Assembly: GCF_007992115.1 (NCBI RefSeq)
Contig: NZ_BJZQ01000014.1
Span: forward strand, 1 to 64,000
Length of the DNA: 64,000 bases
Direction of reading: 5' to 3'
Source of the DNA: Aeromicrobium flavum
GTDB lineage: Bacteria > Actinomycetota > Actinomycetes > Propionibacteriales > Nocardioidaceae
This document shows positions 14,909 through 23,750 of the stretch, in pieces. Position 1 is the stretch's first letter; every line of letters starts with the position of its first letter. A program made the translations under genes and the position numbers. Under the pieces are notes generated by a model, which did no database searches, was not told the origin of the DNA, and saw only the letters and a list, made by a program, of their open reading frames with translations.

Positions 14909-17900
14909 TCAGGCGAACGCGCGGTTCATCAGGTCCTTGAACTCGGTGACGTGCACCGAGTGCGAACCGACCGACGGAGCCGAGGACTCCGGCCGCGTGA
15001 CCGGGTTCATCGGCAGGCCGAGCGCATCGCGCAGGTACAGCGCGACGTGCGGCCACGGGCCCTGGTTCTCGGGCTCGTCCTGCACCCAGCGGATCTCGCG
15101 AGCGTTCGGGTACTTCGCGATCTCCTCCTTGAGCTCGGCCAGCGGACGCGGGTAGAGCTGCTCCAGCCGCACGATGGCGGTCTTGGGGTTGTCGCCCTCG
15201 CGGTTCTTGCGGTCGGTCAGCAGGTCCCACGTGACCTTGCCCGAGCACAGGATGACCCGCTCGACGCGGCTCGAGTCCACCGTGTCGTCACCGATGACCG
15301 GACGGAACGTGCCGGAGGTGAAGTCCTCCGGCTGGCTCGCGGCCAGCTTGTTGCGCAGCATCGACTTCGGGGTGAAGACGATGAGCGGACGGTGCTGCGA
15401 CTGCAGGTTCTGACGACGCAGCAGGTGGAAGTACGACGCGGGGGTCGAGGGCTGCGCGATCGTCATCTCGTCGTTGGCGGCGAGCGTCAGGAAGCGCTCG
15501 ATGCGGCCTGACGAGTGATCGGGCCCCTGGCCCTCGTAGCCGTGCGGCAGCAGCAGGACGACGCCCGACTTCTGGCCCCACTTGGTCTCACCCGAGCTGA
15601 TGTACTCGTCGATGACCGACTGGGCGCCGTTGACGAAGTCGCCGAACTGCGCCTCCCACATCGTCAGCGCCTCGGGGCGAGCCACCGAGTAGCCGTACTC
15701 GAAGCCGAGCGCGGCGTACTCGCTCAGCAGCGAGTCGTAGATGTGGAACGAGGCCTGCTCGTCGGCGACGTGCTGCAGCGGGGTCCACTCCGACCCGTTC
15801 TTGCGGTCGATGATCGTCGCGAAGCGGGTCGTGAACGTGCCACGACGCGAGTCCTGGCCGACGAGGCGGACGGGACGGCCGTCGGCGAGCAGCGAGCCCA
15901 TCGCGATGATCTCGCCCGTGCCCCAGTCGATGGGACCGGCCGTGATCGACGCGGCGCGGCGCTGCAGCTGCGGCAGCACCTTCGGATGGACCGTGAAGCC
16001 GTCCGGCACGTTCGTGTAGGCGTCGGAGATCGCCTTGAGCGTGTCGGGCGTGACCGCGGTGACCAGCTCCTCGTCGTACGGCTTCTCCGGGTAGTCCGGG
16101 GTGCGCGAGTAGCCGGTGTCGTGCTGCGCCTGCTTGACCTTGGCCAGGTTCTGCTCGAGCAGCTTCTGGTAGCCCTTGAGCGCCTCCTCGGCCTCCTCGA
16201 GCGTGATGTCGCCACGACCGACGAGGGCCTCGGTGTACAGCTTGCGCACCGACTTCTTCTTCTCGATCGTGTCGTACATCAGCGGCTGCGTGAAGCTCGG
16301 GTCGTCGCCCTCGTTGTGACCACGGCGGCGGTAGCAGACCAGGTCGATGACGACGTCCTTGTGGAACGTGCGGCGGTACTCGTAGGCCAGCTGCGCGGCG
16401 CGGATGCAGGCCTCGGGGTCGTCGCCGTTCACGTGGAAGATCGGCGCCTGGACCATGCGGGCCACGTCGGTGCAGTACGTCGACGAGCGCGACGAGGACG
16501 GGCTCGTGGTGAAGCCGACCTGGTTGTTCACGATGACGTGCACCGTGCCGCCGGTGCGGTAGCCCCGCAGCTGCGACAGGTTGAGCGTCTCGGCCACGAC
16601 GCCCTGGCCGGCGAACGCGGCGTCGCCGTGGACGAGGACCGGCAGCACCGGGAACTCCTCGCCGCGGTTGAGCACGTCCTGCTTCGCGCGGGCGATGCCC
16701 TCGAGCACCGGGTCGACGACCTCGAGGTGCGACGGGTTGGCCGCCACCGAGACCTTGATCTTGTCGCCGCGGACCGAGGTGAACTCGCCGTCGACGCCCA
16801 GGTGGTACTTGACGTCGCCGGAGCCCTGCACGGTGCGCGGGTCGATGTTGCCCTCGAACTCGCGGAACACGTTGGCCGGGTCCTTGCCGGCGATGTTCAC
16901 CAGCACGTTGAGGCGACCGCGGTGGGCCATGCCGATGCAGACCTCTTCGAGGCCGTCGGCGGCCGCGCCCTCGCAGATCTCGTCGAGCAGCGGGACCATC
17001 GTCTCGCCGCCCTCGAGGCTGAAGCGCTTCTGGCCGACGAACTTGGTCTGCAGGAACGTCTCGAAGGCCTCGGCCTGGTTGAGCTTCTGCAGGATGCGCA
17101 GCTGCTCCTCGCGCGGTTCCTTGACGTGCGGGCGCTCGAGGCGCTCCTGGAACCAGGCGCGCTCCTCGGGCTCCTGCATGTGCATGTACTCGACGGCCAT
17201 CGTGCGGACGTAGGAGTCGCGCAGGATGCCCAGGATCTCGCGCAGCTTCATGAAGCGCTTGCCCGAGGCCTTGCCGAACGAGCCGACCGGGAACTCGCGG
17301 TCGAGGTCCCACAGGGTGAGGCCGTGCGACGCGATGTCGAGGTCGGGGTGCGTGCGCTGGCGGTAGTCCAGCGGGTTGGTGTCGGCCATCAGGTGGCCGC
17401 GCACGCGGAAGGAGTGGATCAGCTCCAGCACGCGGGCCTGGCGGTCGACGTCGTCGTCGTGGCGGACCGAGATGTCCTGGGCCCAGCGGATGGGCTCGTA
17501 GGGGATCCGCAGCGACGTGAAGATCTCGTCGTAGAAGTTCTCGGCGCCCAGCAGCAGCTGGTGGACGCGACGCAGGAACTCGCCGGACTGCGCACCCTGG
17601 ATGACGCGGTGGTCGTAGGTGGACGTCAGCGTCATCATCTTGCTGACGGCCAGCTGGGCCAGCGTGTCCTCGGACGCGCCCTGGAACTCCGGCGGGTAGT
17701 CCATCGAGCCGACGCCGACGATGACGCCCTGGCCGGCCATGAGCCGCGGCACCGAGTGGTTGGTGCCGATGCCGCCGGGGTTGGTCAGGCTGACGGTCGT
17801 GCCCTGGAAGTCGACGACCTCGAGCTTGTTGTCGCGGGCCTTGCGCACGATGGTCTCGTAGGCGCGCCAGAACTGCGCGAAGTCCATCGTCTCGGCGGCC

Positions 17901-18712
17901 TTGATGTTCGGCACCATGAGCTGGCGCGAGCCGTCGGACTTCTGCACATCGATCGCGAGCCCGAAGTTGACGTGCTCGGGCTTGAGCTGGACCGGCTTGC
18001 CCTTCTCGTTGTACTCGAAGCCGGTGTTCATCTCGGGCATGGCCGAGACGGCCTTGACGACCGCGTAGCCGATCAGGTGCGTGAACGACACCTTGCCGCC
18101 GCGGGCGCGGGCGAGGTGGTTGTTGATGACGACGCGCTGGTCGAACAGCAGCTTGACCGGCACCGAGCGGACGCTGGTGGCGGTGGGCACCGCGAGGCTC
18201 GCGTCCATGTTGGTGGCGGTGCGGGCCGAGGCGCCCTTGAGGACGACCTTCTCGACCTCGCCGGGGCCGTTCGGCGTGGACGCCGGCTGGTCCTTGGCCG
18301 GCGCCTTGGCCGCCGCGGGCTGGGCCTTCTGCGCCGGCTTCGGCGCGGCCGGGGCCTGGGCGGGCGCCGGCGGGTTCTTCTCCTCGGCGGCGCGGGCCGA
18401 CGGCGTCTTCTCCGGCGTCGCCGGCTTCTCCGCCTGCTCGCCGGAGGGCTCGTTCGCGGGCTCGTCGGTCCTCAGCTCGGAGGACTCGCTCGCCTGGCCC
18501 TGCTGGGCGTTCGCCGTCGCCTTGTCCTCGTTCGAGGAGGCACTGCCGTTGGACCCGTACCCTCCCTTGCGGAAGAAGTCGGCCCACTCCGGACCGACCG
18601 AGGACGGGTCGGCGGAGAACTGGTCGTACATCTCTTCGACGAGCCATTCGTTGGCACCGAAGTCGGGATGGGGAGCGTCGGTCGTCGACGCGGTGGGGGA
18701 GGACTCGGCCAC
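14909..18712 (-). CDS. kgd: Multifunctional 2-oxoglutarate decarboxylase/dehydrogenase E1-E2 (Kgd)
   Basis: 1267 residues from GTG 18712. Order: a short E1-like N-terminus (GANEWLVEEMYDQF), a Pro/Ala/Lys-rich linker (about 45-155), an E2-type succinyltransferase domain with its active-site HRVIQGAQSGEFL, then a full 2-oxoglutarate dehydrogenase E1 (GMAHRGRLNVL, GDAAFAGQGVV, RRRGHNEGDDPSFTQP, QDSRRGTF). This fused enzyme is the actinobacterial form, feeding 2-oxoglutarate to succinyl-CoA or succinic semialdehyde. A lipoyl domain is absent, as usual. Inhibition by unphosphorylated GarA is known for the family. A TACCCT hexamer (18783-18778) and GGAAGAGG before GTG 18712 support this start; the frame is open to 18820, so a longer N-terminus cannot be excluded. 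Confidence 0.93.
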   Translation of the reverse strand: MAESSPTASTTDAPHPDFGANEWLVEEMYDQFSADPSSVGPEWADFFRKGGYGSNGSASSNEDKATANAQQGQASESSELRTDEPANEPSGEQAEKPATPEKTPSARAAEEKNPPAPAQAPAAPKPAQKAQPAAAKAPAKDQPASTPNGPGEVEKVVLKGASARTATNMDASLAVPTATSVRSVPVKLLFDQRVVINNHLARARGGKVSFTHLIGYAVVKAVSAMPEMNTGFEYNEKGKPVQLKPEHVNFGLAIDVQKSDGSRQLMVPNIKAAETMDFAQFWRAYETIVRKARDNKLEVVDFQGTTVSLTNPGGIGTNHSVPRLMAGQGVIVGVGSMDYPPEFQGASEDTLAQLAVSKMMTLTSTYDHRVIQGAQSGEFLRRVHQLLLGAENFYDEIFTSLRIPYEPIRWAQDISVRHDDDVDRQARVLELIHSFRVRGHLMADTNPLDYRQRTHPDLDIASHGLTLWDLDREFPVGSFGKASGKRFMKLREILGILRDSYVRTMAVEYMHMQEPEERAWFQERLERPHVKEPREEQLRILQKLNQAEAFETFLQTKFVGQKRFSLEGGETMVPLLDEICEGAAADGLEEVCIGMAHRGRLNVLVNIAGKDPANVFREFEGNIDPRTVQGSGDVKYHLGVDGEFTSVRGDKIKVSVAANPSHLEVVDPVLEGIARAKQDVLNRGEEFPVLPVLVHGDAAFAGQGVVAETLNLSQLRGYRTGGTVHVIVNNQVGFTTSPSSSRSSTYCTDVARMVQAPIFHVNGDDPEACIRAAQLAYEYRRTFHKDVVIDLVCYRRRGHNEGDDPSFTQPLMYDTIEKKKSVRKLYTEALVGRGDITLEEAEEALKGYQKLLEQNLAKVKQAQHDTGYSRTPDYPEKPYDEELVTAVTPDTLKAISDAYTNVPDGFTVHPKVLPQLQRRAASITAGPIDWGTGEIIAMGSLLADGRPVRLVGQDSRRGTFTTRFATIIDRKNGSEWTPLQHVADEQASFHIYDSLLSEYAALGFEYGYSVARPEALTMWEAQFGDFVNGAQSVIDEYISSGETKWGQKSGVVLLLPHGYEGQGPDHSSGRIERFLTLAANDEMTIAQPSTPASYFHLLRRQNLQSQHRPLIVFTPKSMLRNKLAASQPEDFTSGTFRPVIGDDTVDSSRVERVILCSGKVTWDLLTDRKNREGDNPKTAIVRLEQLYPRPLAELKEEIAKYPNAREIRWVQDEPENQGPWPHVALYLRDALGLPMNPVTRPESSAPSVGSHSVHVTEFKDLMNRAFA

Positions 18713-18858
18713 GGCCTGAATCGCCTCTTCCGGAGAAAGTTGCTCACGTGCTGACGCACGGGTGGTGGACTCATGACAGGGTAACGCGCGCATATAGACC
18801 GCTGCAGGCAGGTCGCGCAACCCGTCGGTGAACGGACGTCAATCTCCGACGGACGGAG

Positions 18859-19305
18859 TCAGAGCGTCTCGAGCGTGGCGTCGAGGGTCATCTCGTCGAC
18901 CCCGTCGAGGGCCTTGCTGACGGGGCACGTCTCCTTGGCCTCCTCGGCGACCTGCTGGAACTGCGCCTCGTCGATGCCCTCGGCCTCGGCGCGCACGGTC
19001 AGCGCGATGCGGTTGATGCGGAAGCCGCCGTCGGGGTCGGGCGCGAGCGAGACGTCGGCCGAGGTCTCGACCGCGTTGACGGTGGCGCCGGCCTTCCCGA
19101 GCAGGGCGGTCAGCTGCATGGTGTAGCAGGACGAGTGGGCGGCCGCGATGAGCTCCTCGGGGTTCGTGGCGCCGCCCCCGTCGTCGGAGGAGCGCTTGGG
19201 GAACGACATCTCGAACGTGCCGAGACCGGACGAGGTCAGCTCGACCTGGCCGGAGCCGTCCTCGAATCCGCCGTCCCAGGCGGTGCGTGCGGTGCGGGTG
19301 GGCAT
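18859..19305 (-). CDS. OsmC/Ohr-family peroxide reductase
   Basis: 148 residues. C60 (in AAHSSCYTM) is the peroxidatic cysteine and C127 (EETCPVS region) the resolving one; E52 before the first matches the family. These enzymes reduce organic hydroperoxides with lipoylated or low-molecular-weight thiols. The OsmC subgroup fits better than Ohr on the N-terminal WDGGFEDGSG strand. A textbook CAGGAGG lies 4 nt before ATG 19305. It is monocistronic, downstream of but separate from kgd. Confidence 0.9.
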   Translation of the reverse strand: MPTRTARTAWDGGFEDGSGQVELTSSGLGTFEMSFPKRSSDDGGGATNPEELIAAAHSSCYTMQLTALLGKAGATVNAVETSADVSLAPDPDGGFRINRIALTVRAEAEGIDEAQFQQVAEEAKETCPVSKALDGVDEMTLDATLETL

Positions 19306-19415
19306 GAGGCCTCCTGATGGATGGATGCTCGTACCTTCTCGACGCTAACCACGATTCGTCGGTTCCGCACGGCGCGTCCGTGGACACGACCCCGGTCGGC
19401 TCCTAGGTTCGAGCC

Positions 19416-20147
19416 GTGGAGGTCACTGAGGTCGCCGACGGGATCTGGTTCGCCCGCACCGAGGTCGTCAACTGGCTCGTGCTCGTCGAGGACGGGCGGG
19501 TGGCGCTCGTGGACTGCGGGTACCCGGGGCAGGCCGCGCTGGTCCGGGAGTCCGTCCGGCGGGCCGGGGCGTCGTGGGACCGGGTCGAGGCGCTGGTGCT
19601 GACCCACAACCACGTCGACCACACCGGCTCGATGCCGGCGCTGGCCGCCCGCGGCGTGCGGGTCCTGGCCGGGGCCGAGGAGCTGCCGATGCTGCGCGGC
19701 GAGCGGGTCGAGAGCGCCACGACCGCCGACGTGCTGGTGCGCGCCTGGCGTCCCAGCGTCCTGCGCTGGGCGCTCACGATCGCCCGCCTCGGCGGCGCCC
19801 AACACCCGAGGATCGACCGTCCCGAGGCGGTGCGCCCGGGCGTGCCGCTCGACGTGCCGTGCTCGCCCGTGCCGGTCGCGCTGCCGGGACACACGTCGGG
19901 GCACACGGCGTTCCACTTCCCGGCGCACGGTGCGATCGCGACGGGCGACGCGCGGGTCACGGGTCACTCGCTGAGCCGGGTCGAGGGACCCCAGGCCATC
20001 GACGGGTTCTTCCACCACGACACGGCGCGGCTGCGGGCCACCCTGCCCGAGCTGGCCCGACTAGAGGCGGACCTGGTCCTGCCCGGTCACGGCCCCGCCG
20101 TCCACCTGCCGATCGCCCGCGCGGTCGACGAGGCGCTGAGGGCCTGA
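19416..20147 (+). CDS. Metallo-beta-lactamase-fold hydrolase
   Basis: 243 residues. The metal motif is present as THNHVDHTGS (HxHxDH with Asn at the second position), with further ligands at LPGHTSGH, GDARV and LPGHGPAVH. This family hydrolyses diverse thioesters, lactones and phosphodiesters, so no substrate can be named. GTG 19416 follows TAGGTT (19404-19409) by 6 nt, hence leaderless. Its stop overlaps the start of the E1-dehydrogenase gene by one base (TGATG), so the two are an operon. Confidence 0.88.
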   Translation: MEVTEVADGIWFARTEVVNWLVLVEDGRVALVDCGYPGQAALVRESVRRAGASWDRVEALVLTHNHVDHTGSMPALAARGVRVLAGAEELPMLRGERVESATTADVLVRAWRPSVLRWALTIARLGGAQHPRIDRPEAVRPGVPLDVPCSPVPVALPGHTSGHTAFHFPAHGAIATGDARVTGHSLSRVEGPQAIDGFFHHDTARLRATLPELARLEADLVLPGHGPAVHLPIARAVDEALRA

Positions 20148-22264
20148 TGGAGACGATCGACGAGTACGTCGTCCGGACCCTGCCCACGCTGGAGCCCCGG
20201 CCCGACGCGGAGGACCACGTCGATCTCGAGGTCCTGCGTGCCCTGTTCACGGCGCAGGTCCAGAGCCGCCACCTGGACTTCGCGGCGCGATGGCTGCAGG
20301 CCCGCGGACAGGGGCACTACACGATCGGCTCGGCCGGTCACGAGAGCAACGCGGCCCTCGGCCTGCTGTCCGAGGTGACCGACCCGGCGCTGCTGCACTA
20401 CCGATCCGGCGGCCTGTACGCCGCGCGCTCGGCCAAGGCCGGGCGTGAGGACGGCGTGCGCGCGGTCCTGCTGAGCCTGGTCAGCGCTCGCAGCGACCCG
20501 ATGTCGGGCGGACGGCACAAGGTGTTCGGCCACCCGGCGCTCAGCATCATCCCGCAGACCTCGACGATCGCCTCCCACCTGCCACGGGCCCTCGGCCTCG
20601 GTCTCGGGCTCGGATTCGCCCACGGACTGGGCCGGCACACCGCCTGGCCCGACGACGCCGTCGTCCTCTGCAGCTTCGGCGACGCCTCCGCGAACCACTC
20701 CACGGCGGTCGGTGCGCTCAACGCCGCGGCGTACCTCGCCCACCGCGGCCTGCCGTGCCCCGTCCTGTTCGTCTGCGAGGACAACCGCATCGGCATCAGC
20801 ACCGCGTCGCCGCAGGGGTGGCCCGGCGTGATGCTCGACCGGCTCCCGGGCATCGAGTACCGCGCGGCCGACGGCGACGACCCGGTCGGGTTGCTGGCCC
20901 AGACCGGGGCGGCGCTCGACGCGGTGCGCTCGAGCCGCCGGCCCGGCGTCCTGCACCTCAGCACCGTCCGCTTCCTGGGCCACGCCGGGTCCGACGCCGA
21001 GGTCGCCTACCGCACCCGGCGCCAGATCGAAGCGGACTACGCGCTCGACCCGCTCGTGGCCACCGCCCAGGTGCTCGTCGACGCCGACGTCCTCACCGGC
21101 GAGTCGGCGCTGGCGGCGTACGAGCACCTGCGCGACGTGGTGATGGCCGAGGCCGAGTCGGTCCTCGCCGAGGCGAGGCTCGACTCCCCGGTGGCCGTCA
21201 TGGCGCCACTGGCGCTGCCCGACGTCGCGTCCGTGGCGGGACGGGAGGCCGAGGGGCCGCGGCGCACCCTCGCGCAGGCGATCAACGCGACGCTGGCCGA
21301 GCTGCTGGAGGACCAGCCCGACACCCTGGTCTTCGGCGAGGACGTGGCCGTCAAGGGCGGCGTCTACGGCGTGACCCGCGGGCTGCGCAAGCGCTTCGGC
21401 GGTCTGCGGGTGTTCGACACCCTGCTCGACGAGCAGACGATCCTGGGCACGGCGCTCGGGACGGCGCTGGCGGGGTTCCTGCCCATCCCCGAGATCCAGT
21501 ACCTCGCCTACCTGCACAACGCCGAGGACCAGTTGCGCGGCGAGGCGGCGTCGCTGGCCTTCTTCTCGGCGGGTCAGTACCGCAACGGGATGGTGGTGCG
21601 GATCGCCGGTCTGGCGTACCAGCGGGGGTTCGGCGGCCACTTCCACAACGACAACTCCGTCGCCGTGCTGCGCGACATCCCCGGACTCGTGCTCGCGGTC
21701 CCGAGCCACCCCGCCGACGCGCCCGGCCTGCTCCGGTCGTGCCACGAGCTGGCCCGGCAGGGCAAGGTCTGCGTGTTCCTCGAGCCCATCGCCCGCTACC
21801 ACTCGCGCGACCTGCACGAGGACGGCGACGGCCTGTGGACCGCCGCCCCCGAGACCGGCACGGTGATCCCGCCCGGACAGGTGGGCGTGTACGGCCAGGG
21901 GCGCGACGTCGTCCTCGTGACGTTCGGCAACGGCACCTACCTGAGCCTGCGGGCCGCCGAGGAGCTGCGCGGCCGGGGCATCGACGTCACGGTCGTCGAC
22001 CTGCGATGGCTCGCGCCGCTCCCGGTCGAGGCCATCGTCGACGTGTGCCGCGGGTTCGACCGGGTCCTGGTGGTCGACGAGACCCGCCGGTCCGCCGGCG
22101 TGGGCGAAGGGGTCGTCGCGGCCCTGGTCGAAGCGCGGTACGCCGGCCGGGTCTCGCGTGTCGCCAGCGCCGACAGCTTCATCCCGCTGGGCCCCGCCGC
22201 CGACCTCGTCCTGCTCACCGAGGACGAGATCGTGGCGGCGACGACGGCGCTGGCCCGGGAGTGA
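20147..22264 (+). CDS. Fused alpha-beta 2-oxoacid dehydrogenase E1 component
   Basis: 705 residues. The N-terminal half is an E1-alpha: GHYTIGSAGHE, then the ThDP motif GDASANHSTAVGALN and EDN. The C-terminal half (from about residue 375) is an E1-beta: VFGEDVAVKGGVYGVTRGL, EIQYLAYLHNAEDQLR, YQRGFGGHFHNDNS, a TFGNGTYLSLRAAEELR transketolase C-domain. In most bacteria these are two genes. No lipoyl E2 or E3 gene is adjacent, so it must share an E2/E3 encoded elsewhere, or act alone as a decarboxylase. Branched-chain or pyruvate substrate cannot be decided. ATG 20147 overlaps the preceding stop. Confidence 0.88.
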   Translation: METIDEYVVRTLPTLEPRPDAEDHVDLEVLRALFTAQVQSRHLDFAARWLQARGQGHYTIGSAGHESNAALGLLSEVTDPALLHYRSGGLYAARSAKAGREDGVRAVLLSLVSARSDPMSGGRHKVFGHPALSIIPQTSTIASHLPRALGLGLGLGFAHGLGRHTAWPDDAVVLCSFGDASANHSTAVGALNAAAYLAHRGLPCPVLFVCEDNRIGISTASPQGWPGVMLDRLPGIEYRAADGDDPVGLLAQTGAALDAVRSSRRPGVLHLSTVRFLGHAGSDAEVAYRTRRQIEADYALDPLVATAQVLVDADVLTGESALAAYEHLRDVVMAEAESVLAEARLDSPVAVMAPLALPDVASVAGREAEGPRRTLAQAINATLAELLEDQPDTLVFGEDVAVKGGVYGVTRGLRKRFGGLRVFDTLLDEQTILGTALGTALAGFLPIPEIQYLAYLHNAEDQLRGEAASLAFFSAGQYRNGMVVRIAGLAYQRGFGGHFHNDNSVAVLRDIPGLVLAVPSHPADAPGLLRSCHELARQGKVCVFLEPIARYHSRDLHEDGDGLWTAAPETGTVIPPGQVGVYGQGRDVVLVTFGNGTYLSLRAAEELRGRGIDVTVVDLRWLAPLPVEAIVDVCRGFDRVLVVDETRRSAGVGEGVVAALVEARYAGRVSRVASADSFIPLGPAADLVLLTEDEIVAATTALARE

Positions 22265-22273
22265 CCGGGCGCC

Positions 22274-23068
22274 TCAGGCGGGCTTGACCGCGCGGACGAT
22301 CGCCCCGTGCAGGCCCGGTGCCGCCTCGTGGGTGAACTCCACCTCGGCGTCCACGAAGCCGGCGTCCGCCAGGGCCTCGAGGTACTCCGAGCGCGAGAGG
22401 GCGCCGGCGATGCAGCCGACGTACGAGCCGCGCTCGGCCCGGTCGGCCGGTGTCAGGTGGTCCTCGGCCACGACGTCGGAGACGCCGACGCGCCCGCCGG
22501 GCACCAGGACGCGGAACATCTCGGACATGACCTTCGGCTTGTCGACCGACAGGTTGATCACGCAGTTGGAGATCACCACGTCGACAGAGGCGTCCGGCAG
22601 GGGGACGTCCTCGATCGTGCCCCGCAGGAACTCGACGTTCCGGGCGCCGGCCCTCGCGGCGTTCGCCCGCGCGAGGTCGAGCATCTCGTCGGTCATGTCG
22701 ACGCCGTAGGCGAAGCCGGTGTCGCCGACGCGGCGTGCCGAGAGCAGCACGTCGATGCCGCCGCCGGAGCCGAGGTCCAGGACCCGCTCGCCGGGGTGGA
22801 GGGCGGCGACCGCGGTGGGGTTGCCGCAGCCCAGGCTGGCGGCCAGGGCCTCGGCAGGGACCTCGTCGGCCGTCCCCGCCTCGTACAGGCCCGCGCCGAA
22901 GCGGGTGTCGACGTCCGTGGCACCGGCGCCGCACGAGCTGCCCGAGCAGCAGCTCGCGTCCTCCGTCTGCTCCAGCACCAGGTGGTTCGTCGCGCCCGCC
23001 GTCACGGTGGTGGCCGCCGCCGCGTAGCGCTGGCGGACCTGCTCGACCAGTTCCTCGTTCGTGCTCAT
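22274..23068 (-). CDS. arsM: Arsenite S-adenosylmethionine methyltransferase ArsM
   Basis: 264 residues. The SAM-binding motif is VLDLGSGGGIDVLLSA. The three cysteines of the ArsM As(III) site are present: C81 (LGCGNP), C169 (SNCVINLS) and C219 (YVGCIAGAL). An additional Cys cluster C40-C41-C46 lies near the N-terminus. ArsM methylates arsenite to less retained species. It is divergent from arsR across 81 nt carrying duplicated operator-like repeats. GGAGG lies 4 nt before ATG 23068; an in-frame ATG 45 nt earlier falls in the operator. Confidence 0.93.
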   Translation of the reverse strand: MSTNEELVEQVRQRYAAAATTVTAGATNHLVLEQTEDASCCSGSSCGAGATDVDTRFGAGLYEAGTADEVPAEALAASLGCGNPTAVAALHPGERVLDLGSGGGIDVLLSARRVGDTGFAYGVDMTDEMLDLARANAARAGARNVEFLRGTIEDVPLPDASVDVVISNCVINLSVDKPKVMSEMFRVLVPGGRVGVSDVVAEDHLTPADRAERGSYVGCIAGALSRSEYLEALADAGFVDAEVEFTHEAAPGLHGAIVRAVKPA

Positions 23069-23079
23069 GATTCCTCCGT

Positions 23080-23131
23080 ATTGATGAATGTCGATGAATC
23101 GAAAATGCCTCACCTATCGATGAATGTCAAT
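23080..23131. promoter_or_regulatory. Duplicated ArsR-type operator between arsM and arsR
   Basis: Two near-identical 16-mers, ATTGATGAATGTCGAT (23080-23095) and ATCGATGAATGTCAAT (23116-23131), differ at two positions. Each is an inverted repeat of the form ATYGA-N6-TCRAT. Their starts are 36 nt apart, and they are AT-rich islands in GC-rich DNA. They sit where a divergent autorepressor should bind. Confidence 0.8.
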
Positions 23132-23149
23132 ACGTGGCAGGCTGGGGTC

Positions 23150-23512
23150 ATGGCCGCCTCGCTCCCGCTCGTCGACACCTGCTGCTCGCCCCTCACCGAG
23201 GGCGCGCTGGACGATGCCGCCGCCAGCACCCTGGCCGCGAAGTTCAAGGCGCTCGCCGACCCGGCGCGCGTGCGACTGGTCTCGATCATCGCCGCGGCCG
23301 ACGGGGGAGAGGCCTGCGTCTGCGACCTCACCGAGCCGCTTGGCCTGAGCCAGCCCACCGTGTCGCACCACATGAAGCTGCTCGCCGCCGCCGGACTCGT
23401 CGCCCGCGAGCAGCGCGGCCGATGGGCGTACTACCGCGTCGTGCAGGACGAGCTCACGTCCCTGGCCGGCGTGCTGCGGAGTGGGGCGGCCCCATCCGTC
23501 AACAACGGTTGA
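23150..23512 (+). CDS. arsR: ArsR-family arsenic-responsive repressor
   Basis: 120 residues. The winged helix contains LGLSQPTVSHHMKLLAAAGL. Arsenite-binding cysteines are at C11-C12 near the N-terminus plus C56 and C58 in ACVCDL; an N-terminal CC pair with a cysteine near 55 is the arrangement known from Corynebacterium ArsR. It likely represses arsM and itself through the duplicated operator. ATG 23150 lies 6 nt after CAGGCT. Its last codons carry the first of two palindromes that seem to belong to the next gene. Confidence 0.92.
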   Translation: MAASLPLVDTCCSPLTEGALDDAAASTLAAKFKALADPARVRLVSIIAAADGGEACVCDLTEPLGLSQPTVSHHMKLLAAAGLVAREQRGRWAYYRVVQDELTSLAGVLRSGAAPSVNNG

Positions 23513-23542
23513 CGACCCGACGAACGTCAATTACGGTTGACG
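23497..23542. promoter_or_regulatory. Two 18-bp palindromic operators before the HTH/Clp-N pair
   Basis: CGTCAACAACGGTTGACG (23497-23514) and CGTCAATTACGGTTGACG (23525-23542) are nearly identical 7-4-7 inverted repeats with starts 28 nt apart. The first overlaps the arsR stop codon. The second covers TACGGT (23532-23537), the probable -10 of the leaderless gene at 23544, and ends two bases before its ATG. Confidence 0.8.
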
Positions 23543-23543
23543 T

Positions 23544-23750
23544 ATGTCCACCGATGCCCTGAGCGACGCAGCCGGCGACGACCCCGCGGTCGGGCTCCGA
23601 GCGGTCCGCTCGCTGCGCGAGCTCGCGGACCGGCTCGAGACCCTGCAGGTCGCCCGGGCCCGCCAGCTCGGCTGGTCGTGGCAGCAGGTCGCCGAGGCGC
23701 TCGGCGTCACCAAGCAGGCGGTCCACAAGAAGCACGGCAGGAGCAGCTGA
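23544..23750 (+). CDS. Small helix-turn-helix protein, probable autorepressor
   Basis: 68 residues. The C-terminal half is a helix-turn-helix (QLGWSWQQVAEALGVTKQAVH followed by a KKHGRSS tail), preceded by a helical RAVRSLRELADRLETLQVARAR segment that could dimerise. ATG 23544 is 6 nt after the TACGGT element within the second palindrome. It overlaps the Clp-N gene by one base (TGATG). Small HTH proteins paired with Clp-N proteins recur in Actinobacteria; that the pair is autoregulated here is inferred from the palindromes. Confidence 0.85.
   Translation: MSTDALSDAAGDDPAVGLRAVRSLRELADRLETLQVARARQLGWSWQQVAEALGVTKQAVHKKHGRSS

Noticed and set aside
15515-18754. Plus-strand open frame of about 1080 codons
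   Set aside because: Antisense to kgd, whose minus frame matches a known enzyme end to end.
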